In this document: piece after piece, positions 20,033 through 27,877 of the stretch
Position numbering within the stretch: position 1 is the stretch's first letter
Layout of the letters: each line of letters opens with the position of its first letter
Assembly: GCF_020042665.1 (NCBI RefSeq)
Contig: NZ_CP083376.1
Coordinates: forward strand, 3,446,001-3,510,000
Direction: 5' to 3'
DNA length: 64,000 nt
Source of the DNA: Pseudoxanthomonas sp. X-1
GTDB taxonomy: Bacteria; Pseudomonadota; Gammaproteobacteria; Xanthomonadales; Xanthomonadaceae
The notes under the pieces: generated by a model
Told to the model about the DNA's origin: nothing
The model's database searches: none
The model's input: the letters and a program-made list of their open reading frames with translations, nothing else
Position numbers and translations under genes: made by a program

Positions 20033-20068
20033 GACGGTCCTTTCATGGGGGTTGGACGAACATGCGCA

Positions 20069-20089
20069 GCATGCTGCAATGCAGCATGC
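20069..20089. repeat. 9-bp perfect inverted repeat in the antiporter/MFS intergenic region
   Basis: GCATGCTGC, spacer AAT, GCAGCATGC. It lies 37 bases upstream of the antiporter start and well upstream of the divergent MFS gene. It could be an operator or a short hairpin; nothing else identifies it. Confidence 0.5.
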
Positions 20090-20207
20090 CTGTCCGGGGA
20101 GATCCGGCCAAGACAGGACCGGGGCGCCCCCGGCCTGCGGCCAAGCGGCACAGGGCGGATGGGCGGTCGCGCACCTTACGCAACTTTCCCCAAAATAATC
20201 AATATGT

Positions 20208-20213
20208 TATGAT
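20208..20213 (+). promoter_or_regulatory. Probable -10 box for the MFS-ggpPS operon
   Basis: TATGAT sits in a marked AT-rich island (about 20190-20215) inside very GC-rich DNA, 42 bases before the MFS start. A convincing -35 is not seen, which would suit a stress-sigma promoter for an osmoprotectant operon, but that is inference. Confidence 0.45.
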
Positions 20214-20255
20214 GATGAAGGTGACCCGCTTCCCCTTCCCCAGAAGGTCGCGCTG

Positions 20256-21497
20256 ATGCTGCGGCTGTTCACCCTGCTGCTGGGCGTGGCCCTGCTGCTG
20301 ACCGGCGCCGGGCTGCTCGGCACCCTGCTGGCGGTGCGCGGCGCGCAGGCCGGCTTCGACGACCGCACGCTGGGTCTGGTGATGTCGTGCTACTTCGCCG
20401 GGTACTTCTTCGGCACCTTCGTCGGCCCGCCGCTGATCGGCCGCATCGGCCATATCCGCGCCTTCGCCTTCTTCACCGCGCTGGCGGCCATCGCCGTGCT
20501 GCTGCACCCGATCTGGGTCGATCCATGGGCCTGGGGCCTGCTGCGCCTGGTCACCGGCGTGGCGCTGGTCGGGCTGTACACCACCATCGAGAGCTGGCTC
20601 AACGCCGAGCCCAACCCGGGCACCCGGGCGCGGGTGTTCTCGGTCTACATGATGGTCAACCTGTCGGCGCTGGCCCTGGGGCAGGTGCTGCTGGGCTGGG
20701 GCGGCATGGCGATGGCCACGCTGTTCTCGCTGACCGCGATCCTGCTGTGCGCCTCGGTGATGCCGGTGGCGGCCACGCGCCTGCAGCAGCCCGAGGTGCC
20801 GCCGATCCAGCGCTTCAGCCTGCGCCGGCTGTACGCGCTGGCGCCGGCGGCCACGGTCGGCGCGGCGCTGTCGGGCCTGGCAATGGGCGGCTTCTGGGGC
20901 CTGTCGCCGGTGTACGCCGGCCGCATCGGTCTGGACACGCGCGGCGTGGCGCTGTTCATGCTGGCCGCGATCGCCGGCGGCGCGCTGCTGCAGGTGCCGA
21001 TCGGCCGCATCAGCGACGGCCGCGACCGCCGCCTGGCGCTGGCGCTGGCTTCGCTGGCCGCCGCCGGCGTGGCCCTGGCGATGCTGCTGCCGGCGGTGCA
21101 GGCCGACCGGCGCCTGCTGTTCGGGCTGTTCTTCCTGTTCGGCGGGCTGAGCTTCTCGCTGTACCCCTTCGCGGTGGCGCACATGCTGGACTACCTGCCG
21201 CGCGAGCACCTGCTGTCGGGCTGTTCGAGCCTGCTGCTGGTCAACGGCGTCGGCTCGGCCATCGGCCCGGCGTTGGCCGGCGGGGCGATGCAGCGTCTTG
21301 GCCCGTCCGCACTGCCGATCTACTTCGCGGTGATGCTGATCGCGCTGGCGGCCTACCTGTTCGCCCGCCTGCGCTTCCACCGCGACCGCACCTTTGCCGC
21401 GCCGTTCCGCCCGATGCTGCGCACCACGCCCGCCGCGCTGGAACTGATGCCGGAAACCGAACCCCCTACCCAACCCCAAGAGGACCGTTTTGACTGA
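20256..21497 (+). CDS. YcaD-like MFS transporter of the glucosylglycerol operon
   Basis: The 413-residue protein has about twelve transmembrane helices arranged as two groups of six, with the MFS loop segment GPPLIGRIGHIRAFAF near residue 60. It resembles the YcaD branch of MFS permeases. Its last eight bases overlap the start of ggpPS, so the two genes are translationally coupled. In Stenotrophomonas a ycaD-like gene accompanies ggpPS, and it may move glucosylglycerol or a precursor; substrate is inferred from context only. A good AGAAGG ribosome site precedes the start. Confidence 0.85.
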   Translation: MLRLFTLLLGVALLLTGAGLLGTLLAVRGAQAGFDDRTLGLVMSCYFAGYFFGTFVGPPLIGRIGHIRAFAFFTALAAIAVLLHPIWVDPWAWGLLRLVTGVALVGLYTTIESWLNAEPNPGTRARVFSVYMMVNLSALALGQVLLGWGGMAMATLFSLTAILLCASVMPVAATRLQQPEVPPIQRFSLRRLYALAPAATVGAALSGLAMGGFWGLSPVYAGRIGLDTRGVALFMLAAIAGGALLQVPIGRISDGRDRRLALALASLAAAGVALAMLLPAVQADRRLLFGLFFLFGGLSFSLYPFAVAHMLDYLPREHLLSGCSSLLLVNGVGSAIGPALAGGAMQRLGPSALPIYFAVMLIALAAYLFARLRFHRDRTFAAPFRPMLRTTPAALELMPETEPPTQPQEDRFD

Positions 21498-23850
21498 TCC
21501 GACCCAGCCCATCCGCAACACCTCACCCCGCTCCACCCAGGCCCGGCCCGATCCGCGCCTGATCCTGGCCACCGACCTGGACGGCACCTTCCTGGCCGGC
21601 AGCGCCGAGCAGCGCCACCGCCTGTACCGCCTGGTCGACCAGCATCCCGAGATCTGCCTGATCTTCATCACCGGGCGCGGCCTGGAAGCGGTGATGCCGC
21701 TGCTCACCGACCCCGCGATTCCCCGCCCCGACTATGTGGTGTGCGACGTGGGCGCCACCGTGGTCGACGGCCACACCCTGCAACCCCTGCAGCCGCTGCA
21801 GTCGAAGATCGACGGCCGCTGGCCCGGCGAATACACCGTGGCCGACGCGATGCGCGCCTTCCCCGACCTGGTCCGCCAGGACGTGCCACAGGAACGCCGC
21901 TGCTCCTATTACTGCGATCCGGCCACGCTGGCGCCGATCCGCGCCGAGCTGGAGGCCGCCGCGCACGCGCTGGGCTGCTCGGTGCTGTACTCGGCCGACC
22001 GCTACCTGGACATCCTGCCGCCGGATACCGACAAGGGCCGCACGCTCAAGGCGCTGGCCCGGCAGCTCAAGCTGCCCAGCGAGCGCGTGCTGGTGGCCGG
22101 CGACACGCTCAATGATCTGTCGATGTACATGGCCGGCTTCCGCGGCGTGTGCGTGGGCGATTCGGAGGCGGCGCTGATCGAGGCCACCGGCGCGCTGTCC
22201 GACGTGCTGCACGCCAAGGCGCCCGGCTGCGGCGGCATCCTGGAGGCCATCGCCCACTTCCGGCTGCTCGACAAGGACGACCCGTGGCTGCCGGTGGCGC
22301 GCACCGCGCCGACCGGCAAGGCGCAGCTGCTGATGGTCTACCACCGCCTGCCCTACGAGGAGGTGGTGGAAGACGGCGAGCTGGTGCGCCGCCAGCCCAG
22401 ATCGCCCAACGGCATCATTCCCTCGCTGCTGGGATTCTTCCAGGGCGGGCAGACCGGCTCGTGGGTGGCCTGGAGCATCGACGATCCCAAGCAGGGCCCG
22501 TTCCAGACCCACACCTCGGTCGATGCGCGCTATCCCAACCTCACCGCCGCGCGCGTGCCGCTGAGCAAGACCGAGGTGGACATCTTCTACAAACGCTTCA
22601 GCAAGGAAGCCTTCTGGCCGATGCTGCACGTGTTCTGGGAGCGCGCGCGCTTCCGCGAGGACGACTGGAAGGTGTTCCTCAAGGTCAACCGCAAGTTCGC
22701 CGAGGCCACCGCGACCGAGGCCGCCGAAGGGGCGACGGTGTGGATCCACGACTACAACCTGTGGATGGTGCCGGCCTACCTGCGCGAGATGCGTTCGGAT
22801 CTGAAGATCGCCTTCTTCCACCACACCTACTTCCCCTCGGCCGATGTGTTCAACGTGGTGCCGTGGCGGCGCGAGATCATCGGCAGCCTGCTGTCCTGCG
22901 ATTACGTGGGCTTCCACATCCCGCGCCAGGTGGAGAACTTCGTCGACGTGGTGCGCGGGGTGGCGCCGGTCGAGCGCGTGCGCACCGAGAGCTGCGCGCC
23001 GCGCTTCCTCACCTACGGCTGCGCGGTGGGCCTGGACACGATGACCACGCGCCTGCGCGTGGCCGGCCGCGAGGTGGCGCTGGGCGCGCACCCGGTCGGC
23101 ACCGACCTGCGCCGCATCAACCAGGTGCTGGCCAACCCGGAGGTGCGCAACAACATCTTCAAGCTGCGCCGCGAGATCGGCGCGCGCAAGCTGGTGCTCT
23201 CGGTCGAACGCCTGGACTACACCAAGGGCACGCTGGCCAAGCTGGAGGCGTTCGAGCGCCTGCTCGAATCGCATCCGCAGCTGCACAACAAGGTCACGCT
23301 GCTGATGATCTGCGTGCCGGCGGCCAAGGAGATGACGGTCTACCGCCAGCTGCAGAACGCGATCGAGCAGGCGGTCGGCCGCATCAATGGCCGCTTCGCG
23401 CGGATGGACTGGACGCCGGTGCGCTTCTTCGCCCAGGCCTTCCCGTTCGAGGAGGTGGTGGCGCACTACGCCGCCGCGCAGGTGATGTGGATCACGCCAC
23501 TGCGCGACGGGCTGAACCTGGTGGCCAAGGAGTTCGTCGCCGCCCAGGGCATCGAGGGCGGCAACGGCGTGCTGGTGCTGAGCGAGTTCGCCGGCGCGGC
23601 GGCCGAGTTGAAGGGTGCGGTGCTGACCAATCCGCACGACCAGGCCGACCTGACCGCGGCCCTGTCGCAGGCCCTGCGCATGCCCGAGGACGAGGCCGCC
23701 GGCCGCCTGCGCCAGCTCAACGACATCGTCGAGTACTACGACGTGGACCGCTGGGGCCGCGACTTCCTGGCGGCGGTGCGCGACTTCACCCCGGCATCGG
23801 CCGAGGTGCACGCGCTGGCGGCGGCGCCGAAGCGGGCCGCCCGCGCCTGA
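21490..23850 (+). CDS. ggpPS: Bifunctional glucosylglycerol-phosphate phosphatase/synthase (GgpPS)
   Basis: The 786-residue protein is a fusion. Residues about 24-265 are a HAD phosphatase with the DxD nucleophile motif DLDGT (D29, D31) and the late motif GDTLNDLSM near residue 202. Residues about 275-770 are a GT20-type glycosyltransferase with HDYNLWMVPAYLRE, FFHHTYFP, VERLDYTKG and TPLRDGLNLVAKEF. Phosphatase-first order matches GgpPS of Stenotrophomonas and Azotobacter, which makes the osmolyte glucosylglycerol from ADP-glucose and glycerol-3-phosphate. A trehalose-6-phosphate synthase/phosphatase is the alternative; OtsBA fusions usually have the synthase first. Translation starts at a TTG with AAGAGGA upstream, overlapping the MFS stop codon. 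Confidence 0.87.
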   Translation: MTDPTQPIRNTSPRSTQARPDPRLILATDLDGTFLAGSAEQRHRLYRLVDQHPEICLIFITGRGLEAVMPLLTDPAIPRPDYVVCDVGATVVDGHTLQPLQPLQSKIDGRWPGEYTVADAMRAFPDLVRQDVPQERRCSYYCDPATLAPIRAELEAAAHALGCSVLYSADRYLDILPPDTDKGRTLKALARQLKLPSERVLVAGDTLNDLSMYMAGFRGVCVGDSEAALIEATGALSDVLHAKAPGCGGILEAIAHFRLLDKDDPWLPVARTAPTGKAQLLMVYHRLPYEEVVEDGELVRRQPRSPNGIIPSLLGFFQGGQTGSWVAWSIDDPKQGPFQTHTSVDARYPNLTAARVPLSKTEVDIFYKRFSKEAFWPMLHVFWERARFREDDWKVFLKVNRKFAEATATEAAEGATVWIHDYNLWMVPAYLREMRSDLKIAFFHHTYFPSADVFNVVPWRREIIGSLLSCDYVGFHIPRQVENFVDVVRGVAPVERVRTESCAPRFLTYGCAVGLDTMTTRLRVAGREVALGAHPVGTDLRRINQVLANPEVRNNIFKLRREIGARKLVLSVERLDYTKGTLAKLEAFERLLESHPQLHNKVTLLMICVPAAKEMTVYRQLQNAIEQAVGRINGRFARMDWTPVRFFAQAFPFEEVVAHYAAAQVMWITPLRDGLNLVAKEFVAAQGIEGGNGVLVLSEFAGAAAELKGAVLTNPHDQADLTAALSQALRMPEDEAAGRLRQLNDIVEYYDVDRWGRDFLAAVRDFTPASAEVHALAAAPKRAARA

Positions 23851-23856
23851 CCCGCC

Positions 23857-23894
23857 ACGGCCGGCGCCCTGCCCGGGCGCCGGCCGTTTCCTTA
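23857..23894 (+). terminator. Strong hairpin after ggpPS
   Basis: A 13-bp perfect stem (ACGGCCGGCGCCC with GGGCGCCGGCCGT, loop TGCCC) is followed by TTTCCTT. It sits 6 bases after the ggpPS stop and very likely ends that operon. Confidence 0.8.
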
Positions 23895-24047
23895 GGGGGC
23901 CGGCGCTGTCGGCGCCTGGGCGCAAAGGACCAGGCCACGATGATCGAGGGCGCCGGCGGCGAGCTGAACCGGCTGGACTCGATACCGTTCGCCGTGCCGG
24001 CGTTCCTCCCCCGCGGCGTTACGCGTTCAACGCGGGCTGATAGGCGC

Positions 24048-25376
24048 TCAGACGAACGCGGCCATCGTCACGCGCCAGCTGGCCAGCAGCACCACCAGCA
24101 CCAGCAGGCCGCCGCGCACGCGCGGGCCGTAGTCCAGCCCGATGCGGTCGAGCTGGCGCAGGCCGACCACCACCAGCGCCAGCAGGCACAGGAAGGCGAT
24201 GCGCTGGCCGGACAGATAGGCCGTGGGCGAGAAGCCCATCATCCCCAGCGACGCCAGGCCCAGCAGCAGCAGGCCGAGCATGCGCACGGCCTCGCGCCCC
24301 TCGCGCCAGAAGCCGCAGGCCGTGGCGATGACCACGCAGCCAACGGTGAACGCCGACCATGCGCTCAGCGCGTACAGCCGCGCATTCCACACCGCCTCGC
24401 CATCCAGGCGCAGCGGCAGGGCGTGCTGCAGCGGCTCGCCCGGCACGTGCGGAAGAAACAGCAGCATCTGCAGCAGCGAGATCGCCAGCACGCCCGCCAG
24501 CACGGCCTTGAGCCAGCGCGCCAGCGGCGCGCGCCACAGCAGCACCAGGGCCAGCACGGTGACGGTGCCGAACAGATAATTGCGCGGGTCGGTCATGGCA
24601 CGCTCGATCAACCCTAAGCCGATGCGCAGCTTCTCCAGCACGTCCAGGTCGGCGAAGTTGGGAAAGCGCATGCCGGTCTCCTCGCGGAACCGTTCGACAT
24701 TGCCCGGCGCGCTGAGCGCGAAGGCCGCGTTGGCGCACAGCAGCACCAGCTGCGCCCAGTCCCAGCCCCGCGCACGGCGCTGCCGCGCGCGCCACGCGCA
24801 CAGCCCGAGCGTCAGCGGCACCAGGACCAGCGCCAGCTGATCGCAGTACGCCGCCAGTGCCGCGGCCAGACACGCGGCAAGCCGCGCCGGCCAGCGATGC
24901 GGGCCCTCCTCGACCAACGGCACCAGACTCCACACGCCCAGCGCCACCGGCCACAGATAGTTGAGCGAGCCGGTCAGCCACCAGCACGCCTCGTAGATCG
25001 CCTGCGGCGTCATCAGCATCACCAGCGCGAACACTACCCCCGTCGCGCCCGGCCACGACCAGCGCGTGCCGGGCCGCGCCAGCCGCGCCAGGCCCACGCA
25101 GAGCAGCGCCATCACCACCGCGTTGCAGGCGCGCCACAGCCCGGGCGCATGGACGATGGTCACCAGCAGCGCCTCGATCGGCAGCCGCCCGGTCCAGGTG
25201 TGGTAGCGGTGCACCAGGTAGTCGCGCAGCGTGTAGGTGTCCAGCATGCCGGCGAAGTAGCTGTCGTCGGCCACCCGTGCCGAGCTGATGCCGAAGGCGT
25301 GGATCGAGACGATGGACGCCAGCATCCAGGCCACGCCCAGCCATGCCCAGCGCAAGTGCAGACGGGGCGTGCTCAC
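24048..25376 (-). CDS. Polytopic membrane protein, DUF6056-like
   Basis: The 442-residue protein has about ten to twelve hydrophobic segments. The segment WWLTGSLNYLWPVALGVW around residue 120 and a periplasmic-looking loop with DDSYFAGMLDTYTLRDYLVHR around residues 37-57 resemble DUF6056 proteins, a group of GT-C-like membrane proteins often linked to glycan glucosylation or O-antigen modification. No catalytic motif can be named. Its ATG overlaps the stop of the upstream small gene (ATGA at 25373-25376), so the two are translationally coupled and probably work together. Specific function is unknown. Confidence 0.72.
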   Translation of the reverse strand: MSTPRLHLRWAWLGVAWMLASIVSIHAFGISSARVADDSYFAGMLDTYTLRDYLVHRYHTWTGRLPIEALLVTIVHAPGLWRACNAVVMALLCVGLARLARPGTRWSWPGATGVVFALVMLMTPQAIYEACWWLTGSLNYLWPVALGVWSLVPLVEEGPHRWPARLAACLAAALAAYCDQLALVLVPLTLGLCAWRARQRRARGWDWAQLVLLCANAAFALSAPGNVERFREETGMRFPNFADLDVLEKLRIGLGLIERAMTDPRNYLFGTVTVLALVLLWRAPLARWLKAVLAGVLAISLLQMLLFLPHVPGEPLQHALPLRLDGEAVWNARLYALSAWSAFTVGCVVIATACGFWREGREAVRMLGLLLLGLASLGMMGFSPTAYLSGQRIAFLCLLALVVVGLRQLDRIGLDYGPRVRGGLLVLVVLLASWRVTMAAFV

Positions 25377-25885
25377 GGCGACAGCCCCGCGCAGTCCAGC
25401 GGCAGCAGCGCGTGGCGATCGCCGGCGCGCCAGTCCAGCAACAGCCGCGCGCCCTGCAGCGGAACCCCGGCCACGCGCAGGTTCAGCGAGGCACCGAAGC
25501 CGGGGGCGTAGTACGTCCGCTTCTCGCCGGTGCGCGCCTTCAGCAACGGGGCCAGCTGTGGCCGTGCCTGCCAGGCGGTGTCCAGCGCGCGCAGGCGGCC
25601 ATCGGCCAGGCGCAGCACCACGCGGTTGCCGCCGATCGGCCAGCCATGGCCCTTGCGGATGGCCCAGCCCTGCACCCGCAGATGCTCGTCATCGACCACG
25701 CAGCGCTCGGTCGCGTACAGGAACGCTCCCGGGGCCGGCGTCGCCACCGCGGCCCCGGCCACCACGGGCGCGGCGTTGTCGCGCCGGAACAGCAGCGCAT
25801 AGAACGCGGCGAATCCCAGCGCACAGGCCACCAGCCCGATCCCCGCCCAGCGCGACAGCGCGCGCCCCTGCTCCACCGCCGCCAT
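25373..25885 (-). CDS. Hypothetical membrane-anchored protein
   Basis: I do not recognise this 170-residue protein. It has one N-terminal transmembrane helix (about residues 13-32, AGIGLVACALGFAAFYALLF) and then a soluble domain, probably periplasmic, with two cysteines (CVVDDEHLRVQGWAIRKG and LPLDCAGL) that may form a disulfide. The central VQGWAIRKGHGWPIGGN stretch is the most distinctive part. It is coupled to the following DUF6056-like gene through an ATGA overlap, which suggests a shared function in the envelope. Confidence 0.75.
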   Translation of the reverse strand: MAAVEQGRALSRWAGIGLVACALGFAAFYALLFRRDNAAPVVAGAAVATPAPGAFLYATERCVVDDEHLRVQGWAIRKGHGWPIGGNRVVLRLADGRLRALDTAWQARPQLAPLLKARTGEKRTYYAPGFGASLNLRVAGVPLQGARLLLDWRAGDRHALLPLDCAGLSP

Positions 25886-25920
25886 GCCGTCGTGCCCGCT
25901 GCCCGTGCCAGATGCCCGGC

Positions 25921-25926
25921 TACAAT
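25921..25926 (+). promoter_or_regulatory. -10 box immediately before uup (possible leaderless mRNA)
   Basis: TACAAT ends only 6 bases before the ATG of uup at 25933. A start point about 7 bases after the box would coincide with the A of the ATG, and no ribosome-binding site is visible, so a leaderless transcript is likely. Confidence 0.5.
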
Positions 25927-25932
25927 GGTCGC

Positions 25933-27834
25933 ATGTCCCTCCTGCAACTTTCCCGCGTCGACTACAGCGTCGGCGGCCCGCTGCTGCTCGAACAGGTCGA
26001 GCTGTCCATCGAACCCCACGAGCGCGTGTGCATCGTCGGCCGCAACGGCGCCGGCAAGTCCACGCTGATGAAGCTGATCGCCGGCGAGCTGCAGGCCGAC
26101 GACGGCGAGGTGCGCCTGCAGTCGGGCACCGTGGTCGCGCGCATGGCCCAGGAAGTGCCGCCGGACACCGCCGGCAGCATCTTCGATGTGGTCGCCCAGG
26201 GCCTGGGCGCGCTTGGCCGGATGCTGGCCGACTACCACCACGCCGTGCACGAGGGCGACATGGACGCGATGGGCCGCGCCCAGGCGCAGATCGAGGCCCA
26301 CAACGCCTGGGACCTGGACCGCCGCGTGCAGGCCACGCTGGACCGGCTGGAGCTGGACGGCGAAGCGGACTTCGCCGGCCTGTCCGGCGGCATGAAGCGG
26401 CGCGTGCTGCTGGCCCAGGCGCTGGTGCGCCAGCCGGACATCCTGCTGCTGGACGAGCCGACCAACCACCTGGACATCGAGGCCATCGACTGGCTGGAAG
26501 GCTTCCTCAAGTCGTTCGAGGGCAGCCTGATCTTCATCACCCACGATCGCAGCTTCCTGCGCAACCTGGCCACGCGCATCGTCGAGATCGACCGCGGCCA
26601 GGTCACCAGCTGGCCGGGCGACTACGACAACTACCTGCGCCGCCGCGAGGAGCGCCTGCGCGCGCAGGCGCAGGAGAACGCCCGCTTCGACAAGCTGCTG
26701 GCCCAGGAGGAAGTCTGGATCCGCCAGGGCATCAAGGCCCGCCGCACCCGCAACGAGGGTCGCGTGACCGCGCTCAAGGCCATGCGCCGCGAACGCGCCG
26801 CGCGCCGCGAGCTGCAGGGCAACGTGCGCATGGAGACCTCCAACGCGCAGGCCTCGGGCAAGAAGGTCATCAGCGCCGAACACATCACCCAGGCCTACGC
26901 CGGGCGCACGCTGCTGGACGATGTCGCGGTGACGATTATGCGCGGCGACCGGGTCGGCATCATCGGCCCCAACGGCTCGGGCAAGTCGACGCTGCTGAAG
27001 ATCCTGCTGGGCGAACTGGCGCCGCAGCAGGGCTCGGTCGAGCTGGGCACCAACCTGCAGATCGCCTACTTCGACCAGCACCGCAGCCAGCTGGACGAAT
27101 CGCGCAACGCGCTGGAGAACGTCGCCCAGGGCACCGACTTCGTCGAGATCAACGGCAGCCGCAAGCACATCATCGGCTACCTGCAGGACTTCCTGTTCTC
27201 GCCCGAACGCGCGCGCGCGCCGATCACGCGCCTGTCCGGCGGCGAGCGCAACCGCCTGCTGCTGGCCAAGCTGTTCGCCCAGCCCTCCAACCTGCTGGTG
27301 ATGGACGAACCGACCAACGACCTGGACGTGGAGACGCTGGAGCTGCTGGAAGAACTGCTGGCCGAGTACAAGGGCACGCTGCTGCTGGTCAGCCACGACC
27401 GCGACTTCATCGACAACGTGGTCACCAGCACGCTGGTGCTGGAAGGCGAGGGCCGCGTCGGTGACTACGTCGGCGGCTACAACGACTGGCTGCGCCAGCG
27501 CCCACGCGGCCGTGCCGGCTTCGACAGCCAGGCCCGGCAGACCGACCGCACCGTCACCGAGCAGGTGGTCGCGGCCAACGCCGCGGCCGCGTCGGCCACG
27601 CCCGCCGCGGCACCGAAGAAGAAACTCGGTTTCAAGGAGCAGCGCGAACTGGAACAGCTGCCGGCCCGCATCGAGCAGCTGGAAGCCGACATCGAGGCGC
27701 GCACCGCGGCGATGTCCGGCCCGGCCTTCTTCCAGCAGGACAGCGCGACCATCGTGGCCGAGAACGAGGCCCTGGCCAGCCTGCAGGCCGAGCTGGAGCG
27801 CGCCTACGCCCGCTGGAGCGAACTGGACGGCTGA
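25933..27834 (+). CDS. uup: ABC-F family ATPase Uup
   Basis: Uup is a soluble ABC-F protein that acts on ribosomes or branched DNA intermediates. The 633-residue protein has two ABC cassettes: Walker A GRNGAGKST at residues 36-44 with signature LSGGMKRR, and Walker A GPNGSGKST near 350 with signature LSGGERNR. Both have the LLDEPTNHLD or VMDEPTNDLD Walker B. A charged interdomain linker and a C-terminal coiled coil (about 565-630, GFKEQRELEQLPARIEQLE) identify it as Uup rather than EttA or YheS. It has no membrane segments. Confidence 0.94.
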   Translation: MSLLQLSRVDYSVGGPLLLEQVELSIEPHERVCIVGRNGAGKSTLMKLIAGELQADDGEVRLQSGTVVARMAQEVPPDTAGSIFDVVAQGLGALGRMLADYHHAVHEGDMDAMGRAQAQIEAHNAWDLDRRVQATLDRLELDGEADFAGLSGGMKRRVLLAQALVRQPDILLLDEPTNHLDIEAIDWLEGFLKSFEGSLIFITHDRSFLRNLATRIVEIDRGQVTSWPGDYDNYLRRREERLRAQAQENARFDKLLAQEEVWIRQGIKARRTRNEGRVTALKAMRRERAARRELQGNVRMETSNAQASGKKVISAEHITQAYAGRTLLDDVAVTIMRGDRVGIIGPNGSGKSTLLKILLGELAPQQGSVELGTNLQIAYFDQHRSQLDESRNALENVAQGTDFVEINGSRKHIIGYLQDFLFSPERARAPITRLSGGERNRLLLAKLFAQPSNLLVMDEPTNDLDVETLELLEELLAEYKGTLLLVSHDRDFIDNVVTSTLVLEGEGRVGDYVGGYNDWLRQRPRGRAGFDSQARQTDRTVTEQVVAANAAAASATPAAAPKKKLGFKEQRELEQLPARIEQLEADIEARTAAMSGPAFFQQDSATIVAENEALASLQAELERAYARWSELDG

Positions 27835-27877
27835 GCGGCGGCGCCGCCACGGCCAGGGATCCCGGAGTCGCGGCGCC

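Noticed and set aside
21523..23925. 800-residue minus-strand frame opposite ggpPS
   Set aside because: Antisense shadow; ggpPS has full catalytic motifs on the other strand.
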